A stretch of 64,000 bases of DNA, from positions 1-64,000 of the forward strand of contig CAZKCO010000028.1 in NCBI GenBank assembly GCA_964551335.1, in the 5' to 3' direction. Both the position numbers and the translations under genes were made by a program. The DNA comes from Tunicatimonas sp964551335 (GTDB taxonomy: Bacteria; Bacteroidota; Bacteroidia; Cytophagales; Cyclobacteriaceae). Shown here piece after piece: positions 52,707-61,445 of the stretch. Position 1 is the first letter of the stretch. Each line of letters starts with the position of its first letter. Under the pieces are notes generated by a model. The model was not told the origin of the DNA, searched no databases, and was given only the letters and a program-made list of their open reading frames with translations.

Positions 52707-53459
52707 TTAGTCACACACAATTTGATTTTCATAGGTCAGGCTGACCCTATTATAATGATTCCATCCTTTACGCGGTAGAATCTGCTGATAAAATAATTCT
52801 AACTTGTGAAATTTTTCAGAAATCCGATCAGGCTTTCCGAATTCAATAGTCTGTTTTCCGACCTGCGGAAACAGGGTCACTTTTCCTTCCGAGCCAATAT
52901 CTATTTGGGCAATCTGGGCTTGCCAGAATTCGTCCTGCTCAATGTATTGTAGCAGCGATAGATACTGAGCGAAGGTGCTATCCTGCCCCCAGTTCTTCTT
53001 TGATAGTTTGGATACGTACTCGCCGCTTACCAGCAACACCCGAGCCGTATGCTTAGCCGAAAGTGGCAGCAGTTTGCCCGAGGTGCTGACGTAGGCATGA
53101 GGCAGCTTCGGATGCACCAGGCGGGCAATGGGGCGGCTTTGCTCTACTGCCACGTGTACTCGCCCTTCTAAGTCGTAATGGACATTCGCTTGATCTATGT
53201 ACGGGTTTTTCGCTACCTGCTGCTCTAGCTGCTTGAGATTTAACGTCATGAGGGGCACTCCGATAATCGGTTTATCTTCCTGGTTTACCAGACTGCGTAT
53301 TTCCCGTTCACTTACAAAGGAATCTTCTCCGATATGCTCAATAGTGACGGCTACCTGCGTACACACCCGCTGCTGCCGCCGGTATTCGGTAGCGCCGATG
53401 GCCGCGGTCAGCACCATTAGCATCAGAATAAGTTGTACCGATTTTTTTAAGCGCATCAT
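52707..53459 (-). CDS. ftsQ: Cell division protein FtsQ
   Basis: A 250-residue bitopic protein: a basic start, one transmembrane helix (SVQLILMLMVLTAAIGA), then a periplasmic region with a degenerate POTRA domain (IEHIGEDSFVSEREIRSLV) and a beta domain (VDAN-like VAKNPYIDQANVHYDLEGRVHVAVEQSRPIA). It links FtsB/FtsL to the ring. Its start overlaps the murG stop by 4 bp. In the usual Bacteroidota order murC would lie between them. Confidence 0.88.
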   Translation of the reverse strand: MMRLKKSVQLILMLMVLTAAIGATEYRRQQRVCTQVAVTIEHIGEDSFVSEREIRSLVNQEDKPIIGVPLMTLNLKQLEQQVAKNPYIDQANVHYDLEGRVHVAVEQSRPIARLVHPKLPHAYVSTSGKLLPLSAKHTARVLLVSGEYVSKLSKKNWGQDSTFAQYLSLLQYIEQDEFWQAQIAQIDIGSEGKVTLFPQVGKQTIEFGKPDRISEKFHKLELFYQQILPRKGWNHYNRVSLTYENQIVCD

Positions 53460-54592
53460 TCTCTTGATTCAATTAATTTTACTACCTCCTCAGCAATATG
53501 TTGAGCTGCGTTGGGCCGGGCCCAACGATCAATATTCTGTTGCAGTCGCTGCTGTTGATCTTCATCTTTCAGCAGGGCTAAGGTCTCATCCACAAGTTGA
53601 GTGGAGGCTTCGGCATCAGTTACCATCCGGGCAGCTTGCTCCCGAACCAGGGCTTCGGCATTTTTTCGCTGATGATCTTCCGCCACGTTTGGTGAAGGCA
53701 CGAAGATAACAGGTTTTCTAACCAGCGCCAATTCAGAAATCGATAATGCTCCCGCCCGAGAGATCACCACGTCGGACGCAGCGTACGCCAAATCCATTCG
53801 ATTTATAAACTCTCGCAGCTCGATTCCTTCGCGGCTAGCCATCGCCTCCAGTTGCTCTTTCATTTGCTGATAATAGTATTTACCGCTCTGCCATATCACC
53901 TGTACCTGTTCATCTATTAGTTTATCAATATTGGCGATCATGCTGTTATTCAGCGTCCTAGCTCCCAGGCTACCACCAATGACTAACAGCGTTTTTTTGG
54001 CTGGGTCCAGACCAAAGTACTCCATCGCTTCCGCCCGCTTATTGTCCAGTCCGTTCTGCGCCATCTCAACAATCTCCCGGCGAACGGGATTACCAGTGAA
54101 GACTAATTTTTCTTCAGGAAAAAACTTTTCCATACCGGGATTAGCCACGCAAATTTTTTGCACCTGATTGGCTAACATCTTGTTGGTAAGCCCAGCGTAT
54201 GAATTCTGCTCCTGTAGCAAGGACGGAATACGCTTCACACTGGCTGCGTACAAGAGCGGCCCGCTGGCAAAGCCCCCCACTCCTACTGCTACCTGCGGTT
54301 TAAATTCATTCAAAATTTTGAAGGACTTCACCGAACTGGAGATCAGTTTGATCGGAAACGCCAGATTATCTACGGTAAGCTTACGCTGAAGTCCGCTAAT
54401 CCATAAACCAATGATGGGATAGCCGGCGTCAGGTACCTTCTGCATTTCCATCCGCCCTTCGGCGCCCACGAAAAGTAGCTCAGTATCTGAGTGCATTTCC
54501 TTTAAGGCATTGGCGATAGCGATAGCCGGATAGATATGTCCTCCGGTACCTCCACCGCTAATAATTACTCGATATGGTCTTCGATCTCCCAA
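53456..54592 (-). CDS. murG: UDP-GlcNAc:undecaprenyl-pyrophosphoryl-MurNAc-pentapeptide transferase MurG
   Basis: A 378-residue GT-B glycosyltransferase that makes lipid II at the inner face of the membrane. Motifs: VIISGGGTGGHIYPAIAIA, GVGGFASGPLL, LLVIGGSLGARTLN and VISRAGALSISELALVRKPVIFVPSP. Its start is 8 bp after the ftsW stop and its stop overlaps ftsQ, consistent with translational coupling along the cluster. Confidence 0.97.
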   Translation of the reverse strand: MGDRRPYRVIISGGGTGGHIYPAIAIANALKEMHSDTELLFVGAEGRMEMQKVPDAGYPIIGLWISGLQRKLTVDNLAFPIKLISSSVKSFKILNEFKPQVAVGVGGFASGPLLYAASVKRIPSLLQEQNSYAGLTNKMLANQVQKICVANPGMEKFFPEEKLVFTGNPVRREIVEMAQNGLDNKRAEAMEYFGLDPAKKTLLVIGGSLGARTLNNSMIANIDKLIDEQVQVIWQSGKYYYQQMKEQLEAMASREGIELREFINRMDLAYAASDVVISRAGALSISELALVRKPVIFVPSPNVAEDHQRKNAEALVREQAARMVTDAEASTQLVDETLALLKDEDQQQRLQQNIDRWARPNAAQHIAEEVVKLIESRE

Positions 54593-54600
54593 CTTTTCTT

Positions 54601-55722
54601 TTATACAGTTACTTTGTGATTTTCAACTTCTTTAGTAGTACTCAGTATGATGCCGATAGCAATACCGGTAAATAGCAGTGAGGTCCCTCCCATACTCACC
54701 AGCGGTAGTGGCAGCCCGGTAACCGGAACCAGCCCGACGGCTACTGCCATATTAATCATCGCCTGCACCACGATGGCAAAGCTGAGGCCAGCAGACAGCA
54801 AACCACCAAAGGCCCGTTCGCTGCGCGATACTGCTCGCATACCCCGGTACAGTAAAACCAGGAACAGAAAAATGACTCCCAACCCACCAATTATTCCGTA
54901 CTCCTCAATAATGATGGCATAAATAAAATCCGAATACGACAGCGGCAAAATATTACGCTGCTCGCTCCGCCCCCAGCCTTTGCCAGAAATTCCTCCGGTA
55001 GCAATAGCGATGTAAGCCTGCTGATTCTGAAACGAGACTTGGTCTTCGCCCACGAAGGATTCTACCCGACTCAATGCTGTCTCGCCCCGTTGCCCCCAGC
55101 TTAGGGCTGCGTAACCCAGCAATCCACCAACTACCACCAGCATGGCTAAATGCTTCACCGGAACCCGTCCAATGTACATAATTACCAAACAGGTGGTGAA
55201 AAGCATCGCCGCTGAAGAAATATCGGTCATGGCAATTAGTCCGCAGATTACTCCGCACCATAGCATGATGGGCAGAAGGGTCCGCCGAAAATCATCTACT
55301 ACCTGCTGACGACGGGAGAGCATGCCGGCCAAATGCATGATCAGCGCCAATTTGGCTAAATCGGAAGGCTGAAATGCCTGGTTGATGACCGGTAGGGTAA
55401 GCCAGCGCGAAGCTTCGTTAATGGTTTCGCCAAACTTCCAGGTATATAATAGTAGCGGAATGGATAGAAGCAGCAAGAAGGTAGACAAGCGGGCAAAGTA
55501 GCGGTAGTTCATCTTGTGGGTAAACCACATTGCCCCTAAACTCAGTCCCAACAAGGTTACGTGCTTGAACAAGTAGTATTCAGTATCACCCCCGCGTACC
55601 CGATACGCCAGCGAGCTAGCGGCACTGTATACCACCAGCACTCCTAAGGCAGAAAGTAGCAGCACCACCAGCCAGATGATTGAGTCGCCCTCCAGATATC
55701 GTTTTGCCCAGTTTCTTACCAT
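54601..55722 (-). CDS. ftsW: SEDS-family lipid II polymerase FtsW
   Basis: A 373-residue protein with ten predicted transmembrane helices. WLTLPVINQAFQPSDLAKLALIMHLA contains the conserved SEDS glutamine/serine-Asp region and GGISGKGWGRSEQRNILPLSYSDFIYAIIIEEYG the large periplasmic loop. It polymerises lipid II together with FtsI at the septum. It begins 2 bp after the mraY stop, so no room is left for the usual intervening murD. Confidence 0.95.
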   Translation of the reverse strand: MVRNWAKRYLEGDSIIWLVVLLLSALGVLVVYSAASSLAYRVRGGDTEYYLFKHVTLLGLSLGAMWFTHKMNYRYFARLSTFLLLLSIPLLLYTWKFGETINEASRWLTLPVINQAFQPSDLAKLALIMHLAGMLSRRQQVVDDFRRTLLPIMLWCGVICGLIAMTDISSAAMLFTTCLVIMYIGRVPVKHLAMLVVVGGLLGYAALSWGQRGETALSRVESFVGEDQVSFQNQQAYIAIATGGISGKGWGRSEQRNILPLSYSDFIYAIIIEEYGIIGGLGVIFLFLVLLYRGMRAVSRSERAFGGLLSAGLSFAIVVQAMINMAVAVGLVPVTGLPLPLVSMGGTSLLFTGIAIGIILSTTKEVENHKVTV

Positions 55723-55724
55723 CG

Positions 55725-56978
55725 TTAACGAATTTTAAGGGTTACTAGTGAAAAAATGGCCAGCATAATACCCACCAGCCAAAAACGAGTTACAATTTTG
55801 GCTTCGTGCAGATTCTTCTTTTGGTAGTGATGATGCAAGGGAGCCATCGCAAAAATTCGTCGCCCCTCGCCGTACTTGCGTTTGGTATATTTGAAGTAGG
55901 AAACCTGAAGGATAACCGACAGATTCTCGATGAGAAATACTCCGCAGATTAGTGGTAACAATAGCTCCTTTCGAACCTCCAGGGCCATCACAGCAATAAT
56001 ACCACCAATAGAGAGACTACCGGTATCACCCATAAACACCTGAGCCGGAAAAGCATTGTACCACAAAAAGCCAATACAAGCCCCCACAAAGGCTGTAGCA
56101 AATACTACCAACTCACCCAACTCAGGGATGTACATGATGTTGAGGTACTGAGAAAACAGCAGGTTACCCGATACGTAGGCAAAAATGGCCATCGTAACCC
56201 CGATGGTAGCCGAGGTTCCGGCGGCCAGTCCATCCAGCCCATCGGTGATATTTGCCCCGTTAGAAACTGCTGTGACAATAAAGATGACGATGGCTACGTA
56301 GATAATCCAGGTCCAGGAATCCGGTAATTCTACTAGTCCGAAGGTGATGAACGATAGAAAGTTTTTGTAGTCGGCCTCGTTATTTTTGACAAATGGAATA
56401 GTGGTTTGAGTCGTTTTTATGTCTTCGTATGAGCCTCGAGGCATCTCCTGAATTTCTTCGCCTACGTTCGAGATGCTTCCCATCAATTCTTCGTCGAACT
56501 GCCGCACCCGTACATCCTCGTGAAAGTAGAGTGTTAACCCCACAATTAGTCCTAATCCTACTTGCCCCCCGATCTTGAATCGCCCGGCCAGCCCCTCCTT
56601 GTTTTTCTTGAACGTCTTGATGTAGTCATCGATGAAGCCCACCGTTCCCATCCAAACAGTGGCGATTAGCATGAGTATTACGTATACATTATCGAGTTGG
56701 GCAAATAACAGAGTAGGGATCAAGATGGCGCTTAGGATAATGATTCCGCCCATGGTGGGGGTTCCTTTTTTCTGAAGCTGACCTTCCAGTCCCAAATCCC
56801 GCACTACTTCGCCAATCTGTTTCTTTTGGAGGATATTAATCAGCCGCTTGCCGAACGTAATCGTGATCAGAAGCGAAAGCAAGGTAGCCATACCCGCCCG
56901 GAAGGAGATAAACTGAAACAGTCCGGCTCCGGGGATATCAAATTCTTGCTCTAGGTAATCAAACAGATAGTATAGCAT
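55725..56978 (-). CDS. mraY: Phospho-N-acetylmuramoyl-pentapeptide transferase MraY
   Basis: A 417-residue membrane enzyme that makes lipid I. Catalytic motifs: KGTPTMGGII, GFIDDYIKTFKKNKEGL, SNGANITDGLDGLAAGTS and FLWYNAFPAQVFMGDTGSLSIGG, plus the histidine loop APLHHHYQ. It is ~55 residues longer than the E. coli enzyme because of an insertion near residues 165-220 (VRVRQFDEELMGSISN...), usual in Bacteroidota. Confidence 0.97.
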   Translation of the reverse strand: MLYYLFDYLEQEFDIPGAGLFQFISFRAGMATLLSLLITITFGKRLINILQKKQIGEVVRDLGLEGQLQKKGTPTMGGIIILSAILIPTLLFAQLDNVYVILMLIATVWMGTVGFIDDYIKTFKKNKEGLAGRFKIGGQVGLGLIVGLTLYFHEDVRVRQFDEELMGSISNVGEEIQEMPRGSYEDIKTTQTTIPFVKNNEADYKNFLSFITFGLVELPDSWTWIIYVAIVIFIVTAVSNGANITDGLDGLAAGTSATIGVTMAIFAYVSGNLLFSQYLNIMYIPELGELVVFATAFVGACIGFLWYNAFPAQVFMGDTGSLSIGGIIAVMALEVRKELLLPLICGVFLIENLSVILQVSYFKYTKRKYGEGRRIFAMAPLHHHYQKKNLHEAKIVTRFWLVGIMLAIFSLVTLKIR

Positions 56979-56987
56979 AGCGTACGC

Positions 56988-58463
56988 TTAGCGCAATTCG
57001 TGAAAAAACTCTTTTAGTACTTGCTTGTCGTCAAAATCATGCTTCACTCCTTTTATTTCTTGGTAGGTCTCGTGGCCCTTGCCTGCTACCAGCACGATAT
57101 CGTTAGGTTCGGCCATCATGACTGCCGTCTTTATAGCTTCTTTCCGGTTAGTAATGGCAAGCACCTTTTTGTAATGAGAGGCGGGCACTCCGGCCTGCAT
57201 ATCTCGAATAATTTCTTCCGGGTCTTCACTCCGCGGATTATCCGAAGTCAAGATCACTCTATCGCTCAGTTCGGCAGCAATGGCTGCCATCTTCGGTCGT
57301 TTATCTTTATCGCGGTCGCCGCCGCAGCCTACTACACAAATGACTGTCTCGTTTTTGGTACGCACGTTCTGAATGGTTTTCAGCACATTTTCCAAAGCGT
57401 CGGGTGTGTGGGCGTAATCTACAATAGCGGTCACTCCGCTCGCCGAATGAACCTGCTCAAACCGTCCCCGGGCCGGCTGCACTCCCGAGAGCTGGGTCAG
57501 CACCTCTCCAGCTTCTTCGTCTAGCAGCACGGCAGTGCCAAACACAGCCAGCAGGTTGTAGGCATTGAAATCACCGATCAGCGGAAACCAAACTGGTTGA
57601 GATGCGATGGTATCGCCACTAATTTCTAATTCTAATCCTTGCAAAGAATTAGTCAGTACTTTGGCTTTAAAATCACTCACTCCTTTTAGAGAGAATGTCT
57701 TAATATCAGCAACGGTGTTTTGCACCATAATCTTCCCGCGCTTATCGTCCGTGTTTACTAGGGCAAAGGCCGACTTGGGCAGATCATCAAACAGTTTTTT
57801 CTTAGCCTTAATATACTCCTCAAAGGTTTTATGATAATCCAGGTGATCGTGCGAAATGTTGGTAAAAATGGCTCCGGCCAGCGATAGCCCCGCCATGCGA
57901 TGCTGCACGATGGCGTGGGAGCTAGCTTCCATAAACGCGTGGGTGCACCCCTTCTTCACCATCTGCGCCAACAGTGCGTTAAGCTGCACGGCATCGGGAG
58001 TGGTGTGGGTAGACGGAATTACCTCGTCATTAATCTTATTATTCACCGTAGACAGCAAGCCCGTTTGGTAGCCCAGCCGAATGAAAAGCTGATGCAGCAA
58101 AGTAACCACGGTAGTTTTGCCGTTGGTACCAGTTACCGCTACTAGTTTTAGCTTGCTCGAAGGATTTCCGTAGAAGTTAGACGCCATCTGTCCGAGTGCT
58201 TCCGCGCTATTAGCCACCTCTACGTAGGTAACACCCTCTTGCTTTTCGTCAGGGACAGTCTCACAGACTACCGAAGCAGCTCCCCGCTCAATAGCCCCAC
58301 TAATATACCGATGCCCATCGACCTGCGTTCCGGCTACCGCCACGAATACACTTTCTGACTCTACTTTCCGAGAATCAAAGTGCACCGCCGACACCGGCCG
58401 GTCAGTAGGTCCTTCTACTGCCCGTAGCGAAACTCCGTATAATATGTCTTTGAGCGTTTTCAT
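56988..58463 (-). CDS. murE: UDP-MurNAc-tripeptide synthetase MurE
   Basis: A 491-residue Mur ligase that adds the third residue to the stem peptide. The ATP loop TGTNGKTTV is at about 111-119. Near residue 410, TSDNPRSEDP contains DNPR, the signature of meso-diaminopimelate selection, so DAP-type peptidoglycan is expected. NISHDHLDYHKTFEEYIKAKKKLF is also conserved. Its start codon is followed upstream by the four-helix gene instead of ftsI. Confidence 0.97.
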   Translation of the reverse strand: MKTLKDILYGVSLRAVEGPTDRPVSAVHFDSRKVESESVFVAVAGTQVDGHRYISGAIERGAASVVCETVPDEKQEGVTYVEVANSAEALGQMASNFYGNPSSKLKLVAVTGTNGKTTVVTLLHQLFIRLGYQTGLLSTVNNKINDEVIPSTHTTPDAVQLNALLAQMVKKGCTHAFMEASSHAIVQHRMAGLSLAGAIFTNISHDHLDYHKTFEEYIKAKKKLFDDLPKSAFALVNTDDKRGKIMVQNTVADIKTFSLKGVSDFKAKVLTNSLQGLELEISGDTIASQPVWFPLIGDFNAYNLLAVFGTAVLLDEEAGEVLTQLSGVQPARGRFEQVHSASGVTAIVDYAHTPDALENVLKTIQNVRTKNETVICVVGCGGDRDKDKRPKMAAIAAELSDRVILTSDNPRSEDPEEIIRDMQAGVPASHYKKVLAITNRKEAIKTAVMMAEPNDIVLVAGKGHETYQEIKGVKHDFDDKQVLKEFFHELR

Positions 58464-58469
58464 TAGTTA

Positions 58470-58498
58470 GTCCACAGACGACGGTCTACGGTCCACAG
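58470..58498 (+). repeat. GTCCACAG-type repeat, left flank of the four-helix cassette
   Basis: Two direct GTCCACAG units enclose ACGACGGTCTACG. The stretch is related, in inverted orientation, to 58888-58909 on the other side of the four-helix-bundle gene. Similar short palindrome-rich sequences are not seen at other dcw junctions here. Confidence 0.6.
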
Positions 58499-58511
58499 AT
58501 TTTCAGTTTTT

Positions 58512-58865
58512 TTACTTGAGTTTGTTACGTAGTGCTTGTAGCATTTTTACTATCTCTTCTGTTTGTTCGTATCGTTGGTTGAAATCTTCCGAGGTAATAA
58601 GTTTTCTTTTTGCACCAATATGAAGACAAGCAATTAGTTCTATTGCTGAACGAATAGCATACCTCACAAAACGACTGAATTCAGCATTACTCTGTCCAGT
58701 AGAGCCTTCCGCAATATTTAATGCCACCGAATCAGCCGCCCGCCGCATCTGGCTGGTAAGCACGTATAGTTCATCTTGGGGAAAACTCTTCGTCATATCG
58801 TATGTATCTTTAGTTAGTTCTAGTGCTTTCTGCCACACTATCAATTTTTCAAACTTAAACGCCAC
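58512..58865 (-). CDS. Four helix bundle protein (S23 / 23S rRNA intervening-sequence-protein family)
   Basis: A 117-residue all-helical protein. FEKLIVWQKALELTKDTYDMTKSFPQDELYVLTSQMRRAADSVALNIAEGS is the family signature and FVRYAIRSAIELIACLHIG the third helix. Relatives are encoded in 23S rRNA intervening sequences and resemble Avd of diversity-generating retroelements, so RNA/DNA contact is suspected. It is inserted between ftsI and murE, co-directional, within inverted GTCCACAG repeats. It is not a dcw gene; it seems to have arrived as a mobile or repetitive cassette. Confidence 0.88.
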   Translation of the reverse strand: MAFKFEKLIVWQKALELTKDTYDMTKSFPQDELYVLTSQMRRAADSVALNIAEGSTGQSNAEFSRFVRYAIRSAIELIACLHIGAKRKLITSEDFNQRYEQTEEIVKMLQALRNKLK

Positions 58866-58887
58866 TTTCTCACTTCAACTTAATTAG

Positions 58888-58909
58888 CTGTGGACTGTCG
58901 ACCGTGGAC
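58888..58909 (+). repeat. GTCCACAG-type repeat, right flank of the four-helix cassette
   Basis: Reads CTGTGGACTGTCGACCGTGG plus AC; its complement begins GTCCACGG and ends GTCCACAG. It pairs with the left flank at 58470-58498, forming imperfect inverted ends around the gene. It stops 9 bp before the ftsI stop codon. Confidence 0.6.
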
Positions 58910-58918
58910 TATTGACTC

Positions 58919-61009
58919 TTATCCTAGCTCCAGCCATACCGTATTTCCTCTGGTTAGTGATTCCTGGGGCGAGAGTGATTGTTTAGTCACCCGGCCCTTT
59001 CCTTTATATTCTACTTTTAATCCCTGCCGTTCCAATAAGTACAGCGCATCTCTCAGTGTCATACCCTGCACATCTGGCATCCGATTTTCTTGTACTGCTT
59101 CCTCTTTCCAATGGATTTGCTGGCTAATCGGTTGGGCTCGCACCCACTCCGGCAGCTCGTCATTAGTCAGTTGCTCTATTTGCAGAGCAGAGCAAATCTG
59201 CTGTAAGTCTTCCCGATAGCCGGCCTGAATCACCGGATATACTCCTACCTCCCGGGCAAACTGCGTGGGTAGCGGCTCGTGTAATGATAAATCAGTAGCG
59301 TAAATTTTATCGGCAATATCCTTGAACACCGGGGCGGCTACGTCGCTACCGTACTGCTGATAACCCTTAGGGTGGTTGATGACGATGATGCAACTGTACT
59401 TCGGTCGGTCAGACGGGAAGTATCCGGCGAAAGAAGTGTAGTAGTTGCTCGTATATTCTCCGTTCACCAATATCTTGGCCGTTCCGGTTTTCCCAGCCAC
59501 CCGATAATAATCGTTACGAATATTGTTGGCGGTTCCTGCCTGCACTACGCTTTCCAACAACTGCCGGACTTTACGCAGCGTAGCCGGAGAGCAGATGCGC
59601 TCCCGCAGTACCGCCGATTCAAAGGCCTGTTCTTCTCGGCCGATCTGAGTTACCTTTTTTACCAGTATTGGCTGAATCAGCGTGCCATTGTTGGCGATAG
59701 CATTGTAGACCGATAGTGTTTGCAATGGAGTAAGTTTCAGTCCGTAGCCGATAGACATCCAGGGCAAGGTTACTCCGCTCCAGCCTTTATCCTCCGGATT
59801 CGGAATATAAGGAACCCCCTCACCAGCCAGTTGAAATCCTAATGGCTCGGTTAGTCCCATTTTTTGCAGATACTCCACGTAGCGGCTGGGCTTCAAGCCA
59901 AAGTACTGATCTACCCAACGGGAGATGGCAATATTAGATGACTTGGCAAAAGCCTCTTCCAAGGTGATGGTACCAAACCCACCCCATTTGTAATCTTTCA
60001 TCACCCGGTCGTGGAAACGATAGGTTCCTTGGCCAGTAGCGATAGTATCATCCAGTTGCAACCCGGCTTCTTCCAGCAGTGCAATCACCGAGGGTAGTTT
60101 AAAGGTAGATCCAGGTTCGGTCAATCCACCTACGGCATAATTGTAAATCTCTGCGTACTTACCGTCCTTTCGTTTGGTCAGGTTAGAAATGGCCTTAATC
60201 TCTCCGGTAGCTACTTCCATCACTACGGCGCAGCCGTACTCAGCATCATGCTCGTACAGGGCAGCGAGTAGGGAGGCTTGGGTAACGTCTTGCAGATTAA
60301 TATCAATCGTAGTTTCAATGTTCAACCCATTGACCGGCTTTATTTCCGAACCATTATACACCGGCCTCCAGTGGTTGCCATGCATCTTCTGAAACAGCCC
60401 CTGTCCGTTCTGCCCACTCAGGTACTTATTAAAACTGTATTCCAATCCGGCTCCTTCACCATTAGAATTAACAAACCCTACCGTACGAGCGCCTAAAAAC
60501 CCAAAGGGCTTGTACCGCAGTTGTACCGGCTCAAAGATGACCCCACCGCCGTAACGCCCCTGGCGGAAGATAGGCCACTGCGCCAACTTTTCTTTTTCCA
60601 GATGGTTAATTTTCTTTTTGCTAAGCAATACGTACCGCCGTCCGTTTTTCCGGGCTTGAGTCATCTTTCGCTCGTAGATGGAAGCAGCAGAACCAAAGTA
60701 AGCCGCCAACTTTTCGCTCAAAGCTCGCACGTGGGGACGAAACAAGGTATCATGGGCTACCGACGGATCAAACGCTACCCGGTAGTAGGGCAAAGAAGTA
60801 GCCAGCAAGCTACCGTCGTCAGAGTAGATATTTCCTCTAGAAGCCGGAACTGCCCGATACTGCACCGTTACCTGTTCGCCTAGCTCCCGCCAGTGGTCAC
60901 CCTCCTCCGACTGTAGATTGATAATCCGGAACGCCAGAACTCCCGCCACCCCCAGGATGACTAAAAACGCGATACGCACGCGTAGCACTATGGAGTTTTT
61001 GATGTTCAC
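58919..61009 (-). CDS. ftsI: Penicillin-binding protein FtsI with C-terminal PASTA domain
   Basis: A 696-residue class B transpeptidase that cross-links septal peptidoglycan. One N-terminal membrane helix (VRIAFLVILGVAGVLAFRII) is followed by the dimerisation domain and the catalytic domain. Active-site motifs: STFK at residues 301-304, SSN in FAKSSNIAISR, and KTG at residues 507-509. A single PASTA domain ends the protein (VQGMTLRDALYLLERQGLKVEYKGKG). Its start overlaps the ftsL stop by 4 bp. Confidence 0.95.
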   Translation of the reverse strand: MNIKNSIVLRVRIAFLVILGVAGVLAFRIINLQSEEGDHWRELGEQVTVQYRAVPASRGNIYSDDGSLLATSLPYYRVAFDPSVAHDTLFRPHVRALSEKLAAYFGSAASIYERKMTQARKNGRRYVLLSKKKINHLEKEKLAQWPIFRQGRYGGGVIFEPVQLRYKPFGFLGARTVGFVNSNGEGAGLEYSFNKYLSGQNGQGLFQKMHGNHWRPVYNGSEIKPVNGLNIETTIDINLQDVTQASLLAALYEHDAEYGCAVVMEVATGEIKAISNLTKRKDGKYAEIYNYAVGGLTEPGSTFKLPSVIALLEEAGLQLDDTIATGQGTYRFHDRVMKDYKWGGFGTITLEEAFAKSSNIAISRWVDQYFGLKPSRYVEYLQKMGLTEPLGFQLAGEGVPYIPNPEDKGWSGVTLPWMSIGYGLKLTPLQTLSVYNAIANNGTLIQPILVKKVTQIGREEQAFESAVLRERICSPATLRKVRQLLESVVQAGTANNIRNDYYRVAGKTGTAKILVNGEYTSNYYTSFAGYFPSDRPKYSCIIVINHPKGYQQYGSDVAAPVFKDIADKIYATDLSLHEPLPTQFAREVGVYPVIQAGYREDLQQICSALQIEQLTNDELPEWVRAQPISQQIHWKEEAVQENRMPDVQGMTLRDALYLLERQGLKVEYKGKGRVTKQSLSPQESLTRGNTVWLELG

Positions 61010-61434
61010 GGTTTGGCTATAATAAGTTTGTTAGGTGGGGTATCGCTTTCTACCAAGCCGAGCCGTTTCACTCGCTTAGCTACCTCCGATTGCTTGCTCT
61101 CCAGCATGTAGCCAGCTTTAAGCGTAGTATAGTTCGCCCGCAGATCTTCCACTTCCCTTTCCAGTTGATTGCGCTTGCGGATCATACGCTCAGCGTAGTG
61201 GTTGTTACCAATATAAAACAGGCCAATGATGGTGAAGTAGAGTACGTAAGGCACGAAGCGAATGGGTAGACCTCGCTCAAAGGAAGTATCGAAGCTGACC
61301 GCATTCTCCATCCGGCTAAATAAGCTCGGGCGCGAAGTTATCTTCTTCGGAGTAGTACGCCTTAGAGAATTCTTAGGCGCTTTCGTCTTTTTCTTCTTCT
61401 CGGTTCGGTACTTATTTCTAACCGCTGTTTTCAT
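61006..61434 (-). CDS. ftsL: FtsL-like cell division protein
   Basis: A 142-residue bitopic protein. A long basic N-terminal tail (KYRTEKKKKTKAPKNSLRR) precedes one transmembrane helix (FVPYVLYFTIIGLFYIGN) and a leucine-zipper-like coiled coil (IRKRNQLEREVEDLRANYTTLKAGYM). This is how FtsL looks in Bacteroidota, although its sequence is weakly conserved. It lies between rsmH and ftsI, as expected. Confidence 0.82.
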   Translation of the reverse strand: MKTAVRNKYRTEKKKKTKAPKNSLRRTTPKKITSRPSLFSRMENAVSFDTSFERGLPIRFVPYVLYFTIIGLFYIGNNHYAERMIRKRNQLEREVEDLRANYTTLKAGYMLESKQSEVAKRVKRLGLVESDTPPNKLIIAKP

Positions 61435-61445
61435 ATCTACCTGTT

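Noticed and set aside
53197..53709. 170-codon plus-strand frame over the murG/ftsQ junction
   Set aside because: Considered as a possible displaced gene at the missing murC site, but it overlaps two conserved genes and has no recognisable motif.
58512..58865. Part of a diversity-generating retroelement
   Set aside because: The protein resembles Avd, but no reverse transcriptase, template repeat or variable repeat is present nearby.
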